In this document: positions 17,042 through 25,878 of the stretch, piece by piece
Layout of the letters: every line of letters begins with the position of its first letter
Numbering within the stretch: the first letter of the stretch is position 1
Assembly: GCF_030505195.1 (NCBI RefSeq)
Contig: NZ_CP129672.1
Location: forward strand, 3,010,501 to 3,074,500
DNA length: 64,000 bases
Source: Comamonas testosteroni
GTDB taxonomy: Bacteria; Pseudomonadota; Gammaproteobacteria; Burkholderiales; Burkholderiaceae_C
Reading direction: 5' to 3'
Translations under genes and position numbers: made by a program
Notes under the pieces: generated by a model
The model's database searches: none
What the model was told of the DNA's origin: nothing
What the model saw: only the letters and a program-made list of their open reading frames with translations

Positions 17042-17854
17042 ATGAGCGGCTCTGAAATTCCCGCAGCAGCAATTCCCGCAGTGGAGGTGTTGTCTGCAGA
17101 GAAAACCTATCCCGGCGGCACGCAGGCGTTGCTGCCCGTCAATCTACGCATCGAAGAGGGTGAGTTCGTGACCTTGCTCGGCCCTTCGGGCTGCGGCAAG
17201 AGCACCTTGCTCAAGATGGTGGCGGGTCTGCTGGAGCCCAGCGACGGCAGATTGCTGCTGTGGCGAAAGCCGGTGCCGCAGCTGCATGCCGGCGGCAAGA
17301 AGATGGCGTTTGTCTTTCAGCAGCCCACGCTCATGCCCTGGTCCAGCGTGCATGCCAATGTGCGGCTGCCGCTGGATCTGGCTGGCGTGCCGCGCGCCGA
17401 GGCCGATGCGCGCGTCGCGGAGGCACTGCAACTGGTGGGCCTGGCACGCTTTGCCAAAGCCCTGCCGCGCGAATTGTCCGGGGGCATGCAGATGCGGGTC
17501 TCGATTGCCCGCGGCCTGGTCACCGAGCCCGATCTGCTGCTGATGGACGAGCCCTTCGGCGCGCTCGACGAGATCACGCGTCACAAGCTGGACGCGGAGT
17601 TGCTGGAGCTTTGGAGCAAGAAGAAGCTGACGGTGATCTTTGTCACCCACTCCCTCCACGAGGCCGTCTTTCTGTCCAGCCGGGTGGTGATGATGGCGGC
17701 CAGGCCGGGGCGTGTGGTGGAGGAGTTTCGCATCGATGCCCCCTATCCGCGGCCTGCCGACTTCATGCTCGGCCCCGAGTTCGCCCGCCATGCCCAGCAG
17801 TTGCAATCGAGCCTGCTGCGCGCCAGTGCCATGGTGGAGGAGAGTCTGTCATGA
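17042..17854 (+). CDS. ABC transporter ATP-binding protein (SsuB/TauB type)
   Basis: A 270-residue nucleotide-binding subunit. Walker A is LLGPSGCGKSTLLKMVAG, the Q-loop is FVFQQPTLMPWSSV, the signature is LSGGMQMRVSIARGL, Walker B is LLLMDEPFGALDEITR, and the H-loop is FVTHSLHEAVFLS, the SsuB/TauB/NitD pattern. I start at MSGSEIPAA (17042). The stop overlaps the permease ATG (ATGA at 17851), so the two are translationally coupled. Confidence 0.95.
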   Translation: MSGSEIPAAAIPAVEVLSAEKTYPGGTQALLPVNLRIEEGEFVTLLGPSGCGKSTLLKMVAGLLEPSDGRLLLWRKPVPQLHAGGKKMAFVFQQPTLMPWSSVHANVRLPLDLAGVPRAEADARVAEALQLVGLARFAKALPRELSGGMQMRVSIARGLVTEPDLLLMDEPFGALDEITRHKLDAELLELWSKKKLTVIFVTHSLHEAVFLSSRVVMMAARPGRVVEEFRIDAPYPRPADFMLGPEFARHAQQLQSSLLRASAMVEESLS

Positions 17855-18756
17855 GCGCCTTGCCCGCTTCCATTCCCGATGATGCGGCCAGGGCCGCCGA
17901 CAACAGGTCGGCCGCGACCGGCGCGCGTGTAGTGGCTACCGTCAAGTCCGCCAAGGCGGCCACCCCCTGGCTGCTGCAGCCCAAGGTGCAGCGCGTACTT
18001 TTGCCGGCGCTGGTGGGCCTTGTGCTGCTGCTGCTCTGGCAGGCCCTGGTGAGCGGGCTGGAGTTGCCGCCTTATCTGGTGCCTTCGCCGCTGCTGATGC
18101 TGCAGACCTTAATGACGGACTGGGCTGCACTCGGCCTGTCCCTGTGGGTCACCGTCAAGATCACCTTGCTGGCCTTTGCGCTGGCCACCGTGGCTGGCGT
18201 GCTGATCAGCTTTGTATTCGTGCAGAGCAAGCTGATCGAGATGGCCTTGTTTCCCTATGCCGTGCTGCTGCAGGTGACGCCTATCGTGGCCGTGGCTCCG
18301 CTGATCATCATCTGGGTCAAGGACCCGGTGCTGTCCATGGTGATCTGTGCAGCGCTGGTGGCGCTGTTTCCCATCATCAGCAACACCACGCTGGGCCTGC
18401 GCAGTGTGGAGCCGGATCTGCTGGCCTACTTCAAGCTCAACCGGGCCACGCGGCTGCAGGTGCTGATGCGCTTGCGCATTCCCAGTGCCTTGCCCTATTT
18501 CTTCGGGGGGCTGCGCATCTCCAGCGGCCTGGCACTGATAGGTGCCGTGGTGGCCGAGTTCGTGGCCGGTACCGGCGGGCAGGGGGCGGGTCTTGCCTAC
18601 CAGATCCTGCAAGCGGGTTTTCAGCTCAACATCCCGCGCATGTTCGCTGCGCTGCTGCTGATTTCGCTGACCGGCGTGGCGCTGTTCGTGCTCATGGCCT
18701 GGTGTACACGCCGGGCGCTGGGCGGCTGGCATGCCAGCGAATCCGGTAGCGACTAG
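17851..18756 (+). CDS. ABC transporter permease (SsuC/TauC type)
   Basis: A 301-residue inner-membrane permease. After a soluble N-terminal stretch of about 50 residues come about six hydrophobic segments beginning at VLLPALVGLVLLLLWQALV. The coupling-helix EAA region is visible as AYFKLNRATRLQVLMRLRIPSALPYFFGGLRISSG, ending in the usual G-----A-V-AE-VAG segment (ALIGAVVAEFVAG). It forms an importer with the two genes upstream. The start at 17851 overlaps the ATPase stop. Confidence 0.94.
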   Translation: MSALPASIPDDAARAADNRSAATGARVVATVKSAKAATPWLLQPKVQRVLLPALVGLVLLLLWQALVSGLELPPYLVPSPLLMLQTLMTDWAALGLSLWVTVKITLLAFALATVAGVLISFVFVQSKLIEMALFPYAVLLQVTPIVAVAPLIIIWVKDPVLSMVICAALVALFPIISNTTLGLRSVEPDLLAYFKLNRATRLQVLMRLRIPSALPYFFGGLRISSGLALIGAVVAEFVAGTGGQGAGLAYQILQAGFQLNIPRMFAALLLISLTGVALFVLMAWCTRRALGGWHASESGSD

Positions 18757-18847
18757 CGCTTCACCCCTTTGCTCATTTCTGCTCCCGTCATGCCCGCACT
18801 GCGCGGCATATGGGCCGACTCATGCCTTGCATTTTTGCGCCACGACC

Positions 18848-20236
18848 ATGAACACCAATCCGATTGCCGAGAACAGCAGCCAGCTGGCCAGCGCCTTGCC
18901 TGCGCTGGACTGGATCACCGACTCCCTGAAAGTGTCGCGCCTGTCCCAGGATTTTTCCTGGTTCAGCCCGGTTCTGAAGCAGGCCCTGCAGGGCAAGCGC
19001 GGCGACATTGCGGTGCGTCCGCGCACCGAGGCCGAGATTGCCCAGATCGTGGCCCATTGCGCGCGCCGGGGCGTGCCCATCACGCTGCGCGGCAGCGGCA
19101 CCGGCAATTACGGCCAGAGCACGCCGCTTCATGGCGGCGTGATCCTGGATCTGAGCGGCTATAACAGCCTGTGCTGGGTACGCGGCAGCGTGGGCCGGGC
19201 ACAGGCCGGCATACGCCTGGCGGACTTCGACCAGCGCGCGCGCGAGCAGGGGCAGGAGTTGCGCTGGCTGCCGTCCACCTACCGCAGCGCCACCCTGGGC
19301 GGCCTGTTTGGCGGTGGTTTCGGCGGCGCGGGCTCCATCACCTACGGGCCGCTCGCCTCTGCGGGCAATGTGCTGGCTGCGCGCGTGATGACGGTGGAGG
19401 CCGAGCCGCGCATTCTGGAGCTGCGCGGTGCCGACGCCATGCGTCTGCACCATACCTATGGCACGACCGGCATCGTGCTCGAGCTCGAAGTGGCGCTGGC
19501 AGATGCCACGAACTGGACGGAATGCATTGCCACGTTCACGGGTTTTGACCAGGCGCTGGGCTTTGCGCAGCAACTGGGCAATGCACCGGGCATCCGTAAA
19601 AAGGAACTGAGCCTGATGGCGGCTCCGGTGCCGGCCTATTTCACCAGTCTGGCCGAGCATCTGCCCCCGGGCTGCCACGCGGTCATTGCGCTGGTGGCAC
19701 CCGAAGCCGAGGAGGCCATGCAGCTATTGCTGGAGCGCAGCGGCGGCACACTCAGCTACTGCGAGCGCGGGCGCTGGTCTGAGCAGCCGGCTGCGGGCTA
19801 CAAATCGCTGATCGAGTATTGCTGGAACCATACGACCCTGCATGCGCTGAAGCTGGACCGGGAGCTGACCTATCTGCAGACCGGCTACAACCCCGCCAGG
19901 TTTGGCGAGCAGCTCAAGGCCTTGCGCAGCGAGCTCGGTGACGAGGTCCTGTTCCATCTGGAGTTTCTGCGCACCAAGGAGGGACAGTTCAACTGCAGCG
20001 GGCTGGAGCTGGTGCGCTTCAGCTCGGCCGAGCGGCTCAACGCGATCATGGATATCTATCGCAAGCATGGCGTGCAGATCAACAATCCGCATGTCTATGT
20101 GGTGGAAGACGGCAAGGCCAACAACCAGCTCGATCCCGTGCTGTTGCAGACCAAGGCCGATCTCGATCCCCTGAATCTGCTCAATCCCGGAAAGCTTCGC
20201 AGCGCAGCGCTGCCGGCCTGCATTCAGGCCGACTGA
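18848..20236 (+). CDS. FAD-binding oxidoreductase (PCMH/VAO, GlcD-like)
   Basis: A 462-residue flavoprotein of the vanillyl-alcohol-oxidase superfamily. The PCMH FAD-binding domain spans roughly residues 55-230, with VRPRTEAEIAQIVAHCARRGVPITLRGSGTGNYG, GGVILDLSGYN and STYRSATLGGLFGGGFGGAGSITYG. The C-terminal part ends in LDPLNLLNPGKL, the family's usual terminal motif. It would oxidise a C-O or C-N bond of a small substrate. I start at MNTNPIAENS (18848), 91 bases after the permease stop; it is probably the last gene of the sigma-54 operon. Substrate unknown. Confidence 0.87.
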   Translation: MNTNPIAENSSQLASALPALDWITDSLKVSRLSQDFSWFSPVLKQALQGKRGDIAVRPRTEAEIAQIVAHCARRGVPITLRGSGTGNYGQSTPLHGGVILDLSGYNSLCWVRGSVGRAQAGIRLADFDQRAREQGQELRWLPSTYRSATLGGLFGGGFGGAGSITYGPLASAGNVLAARVMTVEAEPRILELRGADAMRLHHTYGTTGIVLELEVALADATNWTECIATFTGFDQALGFAQQLGNAPGIRKKELSLMAAPVPAYFTSLAEHLPPGCHAVIALVAPEAEEAMQLLLERSGGTLSYCERGRWSEQPAAGYKSLIEYCWNHTTLHALKLDRELTYLQTGYNPARFGEQLKALRSELGDEVLFHLEFLRTKEGQFNCSGLELVRFSSAERLNAIMDIYRKHGVQINNPHVYVVEDGKANNQLDPVLLQTKADLDPLNLLNPGKLRSAALPACIQAD

Positions 20237-20244
20237 GGCGGACA

Positions 20245-20261
20245 TGCACTTCAATAGTGCC
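20245..20261. promoter_or_regulatory. NtrC-like site 1 upstream of urtA
   Basis: TGCACTTCAATAGTGCC matches TGCACY-N4-TGGTGCA with two mismatches. It is exactly 50 bases from site 2. Confidence 0.65.
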
Positions 20262-20294
20262 TGCGGCCCGGTGCGGTCTGTATCTGGTGCATGC

Positions 20295-20311
20295 GGCACT
20301 GCAATGGTGCT
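20295..20311. promoter_or_regulatory. NtrC-like site 2 upstream of urtA
   Basis: GGCACTGCAATGGTGCT contains GCACT-N4-TGGTGC, differing from the consensus only at the two outermost bases. It lies about 120 bases upstream of the sigma-54 promoter. Confidence 0.72.
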
Positions 20312-20417
20312 CGCAGGCGGCCGGCGCTGAGCGCAGGAAGAGGCATTCGGGCCGCGCCTGGCCCAAAAGAGGCAGCGGCGCCGATGGCCGCAGTGCCCGG
20401 GCCAGGGGGGCGGGGTG

Positions 20418-20434
20418 CTGGCACGGTAATTGCA
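20418..20434 (+). promoter_or_regulatory. Sigma-54 (-24/-12) promoter of urtABCDE
   Basis: CTGGCACGGTAATTGCA is a full consensus match (YTGGCACG-N4-TTGCW) with 12-base GG-to-GC spacing. The predicted start is near 20445, giving a leader of about 42 bases before the urtA ATG. Confidence 0.87.
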
Positions 20435-20486
20435 CTTCAGGTTTTGCGGTCAATGTGACCGAACAAAACCTCCTGGGAGTGCTGAA

Positions 20487-21755
20487 ATGAATCGTCGCGG
20501 AACCCTCACAACACTGGCTGCATCCATGGCTCTGGGCCTGGGATTGACTTCTCAGGTGCTGGCTGCAGACACCATCAAGGTGGGAGTGTTGCACAGCCTC
20601 TCGGGCACCATGGCCATCTCAGAGACCGTGCTCAAGGACACGGTGCTGATGGCCATCGAGGACATCAATGCCAAGGGCGGCGTGATGGGCAAGAAGCTGG
20701 AGCCCGTGGTGGTGGATCCCGCCTCCAACTGGCCGCTGTTTGCCGAAAAGGCCAAGCAGCTGATCACCCAGGACAAGGTGGCCGTGGTCTTCGGCTGCTG
20801 GACCAGCGTGTCGCGCAAATCTGTGCTGCCGGTGTTCGAGCAGAACAACGGCCTGCTGTTCTACCCCGTGCAGTACGAGGGCGAGGAACTCTCCAAGAAC
20901 GTCTTCTACACCGGCGCCGCGCCCAACCAGCAGGCGATTCCCGCTGTCGAGTACCTGATGAGCAAGGAAGGCGGCGGTGCCAAGCGCTTTGTGCTGCTGG
21001 GCACGGACTATGTGTACCCGCGCACCACCAACAAGATTCTGCGTGCCTTCCTCAAGTCCAAGGGTGTCAAGGATTCCGACATCATGGAAACCTACACCCC
21101 CTTCGGCCACAGCGACTACCAGACCATCGTGGCCGATGTGAAGAAGTTCTCCACCGGTGGCAAGACGGCGGTGATCTCCACCATCAACGGCGACTCCAAC
21201 GTGCCCTTCTACAAGGAGCTGGGCAATGCCGGCCTCAAGGCCAAGGATGTACCGGTCGTGGCCTTCAGCGTGGGTGAGGAGGAGCTGCGTGGCGTGGACA
21301 CCAAGCCTCTGGTCGGCCACCTGGCGGCATGGAACTACTTCATGAGCGTGAAGAACCCGACCAACACGGCCTTCATCAAGCAGTGGGGCGACTACGCCAA
21401 GGCCAAGAACATCGCCGGCCACAAGGACAAGCCGCTGACCAACGACCCGATGGAGGCCACCTGGGTCGGCATCCACATGTGGAAGCAGGCCGTGGAGAAA
21501 GCCAAGAGCACGGATACAGACAAGGTGATTGCCGCCATGGCCGGCCAGACCTTTGCCGCACCCAGTGGCTTCACGCTGAAGATGGACGAGAAGAATCACC
21601 ATCTGCACAAGCCCGTGATGGTCGGCGAGATCAAGGCCGACGGCCAGTTCAGCGTGGTCTGGAAGACCAAGGGTCCGGTCAAGGCCCAGCCCTGGAGCCC
21701 GTATATCGAAGGTAACGACAAGAAGAAAGACGAGCCCAACGGCAAGAGCTCCTGA
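20487..21755 (+). CDS. urtA: Urea ABC transporter substrate-binding protein UrtA
   Basis: UrtA is the periplasmic urea receptor of the high-affinity UrtABCDE importer. The 422-residue product has a signal peptide (LTTLAASMALGLGLTSQVLA, cut before ADTIKVG) and the UrtA pattern VGVLHSLSGTMAISET, DPASNWPLFAEKAKQLI, VFGCWTSVSRKSVLPVFE and LLFYPVQYEGEE. It ends in a charged tail rich in K, D and E. ATG at 20487 has GGGAG upstream. It opens the urt operon behind a sigma-54 promoter and two NtrC-like sites. Confidence 0.97.
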   Translation: MNRRGTLTTLAASMALGLGLTSQVLAADTIKVGVLHSLSGTMAISETVLKDTVLMAIEDINAKGGVMGKKLEPVVVDPASNWPLFAEKAKQLITQDKVAVVFGCWTSVSRKSVLPVFEQNNGLLFYPVQYEGEELSKNVFYTGAAPNQQAIPAVEYLMSKEGGGAKRFVLLGTDYVYPRTTNKILRAFLKSKGVKDSDIMETYTPFGHSDYQTIVADVKKFSTGGKTAVISTINGDSNVPFYKELGNAGLKAKDVPVVAFSVGEEELRGVDTKPLVGHLAAWNYFMSVKNPTNTAFIKQWGDYAKAKNIAGHKDKPLTNDPMEATWVGIHMWKQAVEKAKSTDTDKVIAAMAGQTFAAPSGFTLKMDEKNHHLHKPVMVGEIKADGQFSVVWKTKGPVKAQPWSPYIEGNDKKKDEPNGKSS

Positions 21756-21803
21756 TTCGCTCCCTCGGACTGGAGAGGTCTGGTGGGCTCTCCAGTCCTG
21801 AAG

Positions 21804-21856
21804 AGATAGCTGCTTGCCCTTTATTGACAAGGGCTGCAGCGCTAGAAACCTGAAAT
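21804..21856 (+). repeat. Dispersed intergenic repeat, family 2
   Basis: GATAGCTGCTTGCCCTTTAT, then TGACAAGGGCTGCAGCGCTAGA, between urtA and urtB. Same layout as the copies at 8148, 25879, 37965 and 42093. Its end reaches the urtB start. Confidence 0.65.
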
Positions 21857-21860
21857 TCCT

Positions 21861-23474
21861 ATGAACATACTGCGCAAGTCATTGAGGCTGGCATTGGCCG
21901 CCGGGCTGGGCTCGTTGCTGAGCTTTGCCAGTCACGCACTGACGACCGAGCAGGCCTATGCCATGGCTGCGGCAGACGACTCCGAGCAGCGCGTGCTGGC
22001 GATCAATCAGGCCGTGCTGGCGCCGGATGCACAGACCGACGGCGGTCGCCTGTCGGCCTATCTGGGCGCGCTCGCCAACGATGAAGTGCGCGTTTCTCAG
22101 GGCAAGGTCTATGTGATGAGCGGCGACGCGGTCACCGACCCGGTGACCGGTCAGGCCGCCCAACTCCCGGCGGATGCCGAGGAGGTCGTCAGCAACAATT
22201 ACCTGCGCTCGGTCATCGACACGGCGCAGGCCGCGCTGGCGCTGGGCAGCAGCGATGTGCAGGCGCGCCGCAAGGCTGCCGAGCAGCTGGCCTCCGAGCC
22301 TGATGCTGGGCGGCTTCCCCTGATCGAAAAAGCGCTGGCCGCTGAACAGGACGGGCAGGTCAGAGCCCTGCTGGAGCGCAGCCTGGCTGCCAGCCTGCTG
22401 GGCAGCGACGACGTGCAGCAGCGTCTGAAGGCGGTGCAGCAACTGTCGCGCCAGCAGACGCCGGAGACGCAGTTGCTGTTGAACCAGCGCCTGTCCGAAG
22501 AGTCCGATCCCGGCGTGCAAAAAGCCATCAAGGCCGCGCTGGCCAGCATCGCCGAAGGCCTGGCCTGGGGGGACAGACTGGGTGCTGTTTTCAGCGGCAT
22601 CAGCCTGGGCTCGGTGCTGTTGCTGGCGGCGCTGGGTCTGGCCATCACCTACGGCCTGATGGGCGTCATCAACATGGCGCACGGCGAGCTGATCATGATC
22701 GGTGCCTATGCCACCTATCTGGTGCAGGTCGCATTCCAGCGCTGGTTGCCCGAGGCCGTGTTTGGCTGGTATCTGGTGGTGGCGGCTCCCGTGGCTTTTC
22801 TGGCCTCGGCGCTGGTGGGCGCGGTGCTGGAGCGCGGCGTGATCCGCTTCCTCTACGGCCGCCCGCTGGAGACCCTGCTGGCCACCTTCGGCATCAGCCT
22901 GGTGCTGCAGCAAACCGTGCGCAGCCTTTTCGGCGCGCAGAACGTGGGCGTGGAAAACCCCGTCTGGATGAGCGGCGGGATCGCGCTGCTGCCCAATCTC
23001 ACGCTGCCCTACAACCGCATCGCCATCATCGTCTTTGCGTTCGCCGTGCTGGCGGGCGTGGCCTTCATGATCGCCAGAACGCGGCTGGGCCTGTTCGTGC
23101 GCGGCGTGACGCAGAACCGCGCCATGGCTTCCTGTGTGGGCGTCAACACGGCACGCACCGACACCTATGCGTTTGCACTGGGCTCCGGTATCGCCGGTCT
23201 TGCCGGCTGCGCCCTGAGCCAGATCGGCAATGTGGGCCCGGATCTGGGGCAGAACTACATCGTGGACAGCTTCCTGGTGGTGGTGCTGGGCGGTGTGGGG
23301 CAACTGGCGGGCACCGTCTACGCGGCTCTGGGTCTGGGCGTGCTCAGCAAGCTGCTGGAAGGCTGGACCGGCGCCGTGCTGGCCAAGATCGCCGTGCTGC
23401 TGTTCATCGTGGTCTTTATTCAAAAGCGTCCGCAAGGCATCTTTGCCTTGAAGGGCCGCAGTGCGGAAACATGA
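21861..23474 (+). CDS. urtB: Urea ABC transporter permease UrtB
   Basis: UrtB is one of the two membrane subunits of the urea importer and belongs to the LivH branch. The 537-residue protein has a signal-like N terminus and a periplasmic extension of about 230 residues typical of proteobacterial UrtB, here with helical repeats (QARRKAAEQL, QQRLKAVQQLSRQQ). The membrane domain starts near LGAVFSGISLGSVLLLAALGLAITYGLMGVINMAHGELIMIGAYATYLVQ. FIQKRPQGIFALKGR closes the protein. It follows urtA by 105 bases, a gap occupied by a dispersed repeat. Confidence 0.96.
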   Translation: MNILRKSLRLALAAGLGSLLSFASHALTTEQAYAMAAADDSEQRVLAINQAVLAPDAQTDGGRLSAYLGALANDEVRVSQGKVYVMSGDAVTDPVTGQAAQLPADAEEVVSNNYLRSVIDTAQAALALGSSDVQARRKAAEQLASEPDAGRLPLIEKALAAEQDGQVRALLERSLAASLLGSDDVQQRLKAVQQLSRQQTPETQLLLNQRLSEESDPGVQKAIKAALASIAEGLAWGDRLGAVFSGISLGSVLLLAALGLAITYGLMGVINMAHGELIMIGAYATYLVQVAFQRWLPEAVFGWYLVVAAPVAFLASALVGAVLERGVIRFLYGRPLETLLATFGISLVLQQTVRSLFGAQNVGVENPVWMSGGIALLPNLTLPYNRIAIIVFAFAVLAGVAFMIARTRLGLFVRGVTQNRAMASCVGVNTARTDTYAFALGSGIAGLAGCALSQIGNVGPDLGQNYIVDSFLVVVLGGVGQLAGTVYAALGLGVLSKLLEGWTGAVLAKIAVLLFIVVFIQKRPQGIFALKGRSAET

Positions 23475-23600
23475 AACACCCCCTGGGTCGCTTCGCGACC
23501 TCCCCCGCTCTCGCATTGCTGCGCGCTGCGGGCAGGGGACGACACCCTCGCTGCGGGGCGGCCCTTGCTCGGTGTCTCGTACCTGGGCCGCGCCAGCTGC
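23475..23600 (+). repeat. Dispersed intergenic repeat, family 1 (GGGGACGACACCCTCGCTGC type)
   Basis: Contains CCCCCTGGGTCGCTTCGCGAC, GGGGACGACACCCTCGCTGC and GGGGCGGCCCTTGCTCGG. It fills the urtB-urtC gap. Close copies lie at 25721-25850 and 39828-39950, an inverted copy at about 33770-33899, and a diverged copy at 51730-51830. Confidence 0.75.
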
Positions 23601-23639
23601 GCAGGCCATGTGCCTTGCTCGACTTGAGGGAAAACTGAC

Positions 23640-24848
23640 ATGACAACCCAATTCATACCCATCGAACTGCCCAAGCCCGCGCCGCTGCTATCCGCCAAGG
23701 GCTGGACGGCGTTTCTGCTGGCCCTGACCATGGTCTGCGCCGTGGCTCCTGCACTCAATCTGTGGGTCCCCGAGGACAGTGCGCTGCACCTGTCCGACTA
23801 CATGCTGGGCCTGCTGGGCAAGTTCATGTGCTATGCGATCTGCGCGCTGGCGATTGACCTGATCTGGGGCTATACCGGCATCCTGAGCCTGGGCCACGGC
23901 CTGTTCTTCGCGCTGGGCGGCTATGTGATGGGCATGTACCTGATGCGCGAGGCCGCAGGCCCCGATGCCTTGCCCGCCTTCATGGGGTTTCTGGACTGGA
24001 AGGAGCTGCCCTGGCACTGGGCGCTGTCGGGCAGCTTTGCCGCCACCGTGTTGCTGGTGTTCCTGGTGCCGGGCCTGATCGGCGGGCTGTTCGGCTACTT
24101 TGCCTTTCGCTCGCGCATCAAGGGCGTGTATTTCTCCATCATCACCCAGGCCCTGACCTATGCCGCCATGCTGCTGTTCTTTCGCAACGAGACCGGCTTT
24201 GGCGGCAACAACGGCTTCACGGGCTTCAAGACCCTGCTGGGGTTTTCCGTCAACTCGCAAGCCATGCATGTGCTGCTGTTCGCGCTGTCGGGGCTGGCGC
24301 TGCTGGGCTGCTTTCTGTTCTCGCGCTGGCTGATACGAAGCAAGTATGGGCGCGTGCTGCAGGCCGTGCGCGATGCCGAATCGCGCACCATGTTCTGTGG
24401 CTACAACCCGCTGCCCTACAAGCTGTCGATCTGGGTCATCTCGGCCATGATGTGCGGCCTGGCGGGCGCGCTGTATGTGCCCCAGGTGGGCATCATCAAC
24501 CCCAGCGAGATGAGCGTGGGCAATTCCATCGAAATGGCGGTGTGGACGGCCGTGGGCGGACGTGCCTCGCTGGTCGGTCCCATCATCGGCGCGTTTGCCG
24601 TCAACGGCGGCAAGAGCTGGCTCACCGTGGCCGCGCCCGAGTACTGGCTGTATGTGCTGGGTGCGCTGTTCATCGTCGTGACGCTGTTCATGCCGGGCGG
24701 CCTGATTCGCCTGCCGCAGCAGCTTCGCCAGTGGCGTGAGAAGCGCAATGCGCAGACGCAATCCGAGCTGAACCAAGCCGCTGCTGCCCTGGCCCGCAAA
24801 GCCAGCGAACGCGCTGTCGCCGACCCGCTGAAAGGAGCCCGCGCATGA
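23640..24848 (+). CDS. urtC: Urea ABC transporter permease UrtC
   Basis: UrtC is the second membrane subunit of the urea importer (LivM branch). The 402-residue protein has about nine hydrophobic segments and the family motifs IWGYTGILSLGHGLFFALGGYVMGMYLM, GVYFSIITQALTYAAMLLFFRNETGFGGNNGFTGF and GRVLQAVRDAESRTMFCGYNP. A soluble C-terminal tail rich in Q, E and R follows. Its stop overlaps the urtD start (ATGA at 24845), so the two are coupled. Confidence 0.96.
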   Translation: MTTQFIPIELPKPAPLLSAKGWTAFLLALTMVCAVAPALNLWVPEDSALHLSDYMLGLLGKFMCYAICALAIDLIWGYTGILSLGHGLFFALGGYVMGMYLMREAAGPDALPAFMGFLDWKELPWHWALSGSFAATVLLVFLVPGLIGGLFGYFAFRSRIKGVYFSIITQALTYAAMLLFFRNETGFGGNNGFTGFKTLLGFSVNSQAMHVLLFALSGLALLGCFLFSRWLIRSKYGRVLQAVRDAESRTMFCGYNPLPYKLSIWVISAMMCGLAGALYVPQVGIINPSEMSVGNSIEMAVWTAVGGRASLVGPIIGAFAVNGGKSWLTVAAPEYWLYVLGALFIVVTLFMPGGLIRLPQQLRQWREKRNAQTQSELNQAAAALARKASERAVADPLKGARA

Positions 24849-25720
24849 CCCCCGATCTGATGCAGGAAGGCGAGCAGCGCCTGGCCTCCTACCAGCAGCG
24901 CGAAGCCGCGCTGCGCACCGAATCCGGCGGACGCAACGCCAGTCTGGCGCGCCCCGTGATTGCCGGCGAAGTGGATGTGACTCACGGCCGAATTCTCTAT
25001 CTCGAAGACGTGCATGTGAGCTTCGACGGCTTCAAGGCCATCAACGGTCTGAGTCTCGATATCGCGCCCGGCGAGCTGCGCTGCATCATCGGCCCCAACG
25101 GCGCGGGCAAGACCACGATGATGGACATCATCACCGGCAAGACCCGGCCCGACAGCGGCACGGTGTTCTTCGGCTCCACCATCGACCTGCTGCGCTACAA
25201 GGAGCCCGAGATCGCCGCCATGGGCATAGGCCGCAAGTTCCAGAAGCCCACGGTGTTCGAGCAGCTCAGCGTGTTCGAGAACCTGGAGCTGGCGCTCAAG
25301 ACCCACAAGGGCATTGCCTCCTCCATGCGGTTCAAGCTCAGCGGCGCGCACAAGGACCGCATTGCCGAGGTGCTGCACACCATTCATCTGGCGGCCAGCG
25401 TCACGCGCCAGGCCGGCCTGCTCAGTCACGGACAGAAGCAGTGGCTGGAGATTGGCATGCTGCTGGTGCAGGAGCCCAGGCTGCTGCTGCTCGACGAGCC
25501 CGTGGCCGGCATGACCGACGAGGAAACGGTGCGTACGGCCGAGCTGTTTCTGACGCTCAAGGGCAAGCATTCGCTGATGGTGGTGGAGCACGACATGAGC
25601 TTTATCGACACCATCAGCGAGAAGGTCACGGTGCTTTGCGATGGCTCGGTGCTGGCCGAGGGAACGCTGGCCCAGGTGCAGGCCGACGAGCGAGTGATCG
25701 AGGTGTACCTTGGGAGATGA
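24845..25720 (+). CDS. urtD: Urea ABC transporter ATP-binding protein UrtD
   Basis: UrtD is one of the two ATPases of the urea importer. The 291-residue product has Walker A IIGPNGAGKTTMMDIITGKT, Q-loop RKFQKPTVFEQLSV, an LSHGQKQWLEIGMLL signature, Walker B LLLLDEPVAGMTDEE and H-loop VVEHDMSFI. The signature LSHGQ instead of LSGGQ is typical of UrtD. An extension of about 55 residues precedes the ATPase domain. It overlaps urtC by 4 bases. Confidence 0.96.
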   Translation: MTPDLMQEGEQRLASYQQREAALRTESGGRNASLARPVIAGEVDVTHGRILYLEDVHVSFDGFKAINGLSLDIAPGELRCIIGPNGAGKTTMMDIITGKTRPDSGTVFFGSTIDLLRYKEPEIAAMGIGRKFQKPTVFEQLSVFENLELALKTHKGIASSMRFKLSGAHKDRIAEVLHTIHLAASVTRQAGLLSHGQKQWLEIGMLLVQEPRLLLLDEPVAGMTDEETVRTAELFLTLKGKHSLMVVEHDMSFIDTISEKVTVLCDGSVLAEGTLAQVQADERVIEVYLGR

Positions 25721-25850
25721 CCCCCTGAGGCGCTTTGCCTGGGCGGCCCCGCGCCTTCCCCCTCTCTCTCTCTCTTCGCAGGAGGGGGACGACACCGTCG
25801 CTGCGGGGCGGCCCTTGCTCGGCGTCCGCCGATGGGCCGCGCCAGTTTTG
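25721..25850 (+). repeat. Dispersed intergenic repeat, family 1
   Basis: CCCCCTGAGGCGCTTTGCCT, a CT dinucleotide run, GGGGGACGACACCGTCGCTG and GGGGCGGCCCTTGCTCGGCG lie between urtD and urtE. It is the second copy of this family inside the urt operon. Confidence 0.75.
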
Positions 25851-25878
25851 TGCGCCATGTTTATCGAAGCGGGCTATT

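Noticed and set aside
17260..17850. Extended open frame in front of the SsuC-type permease
   Set aside because: It lies in another frame of the ATPase gene; the permease begins at 17851 with an ATGA overlap.
21879..23651. 590-codon open frame antisense to urtB
   Set aside because: It overlaps a well-supported transporter gene and reads as His/Gln/Arg-rich low-complexity text.
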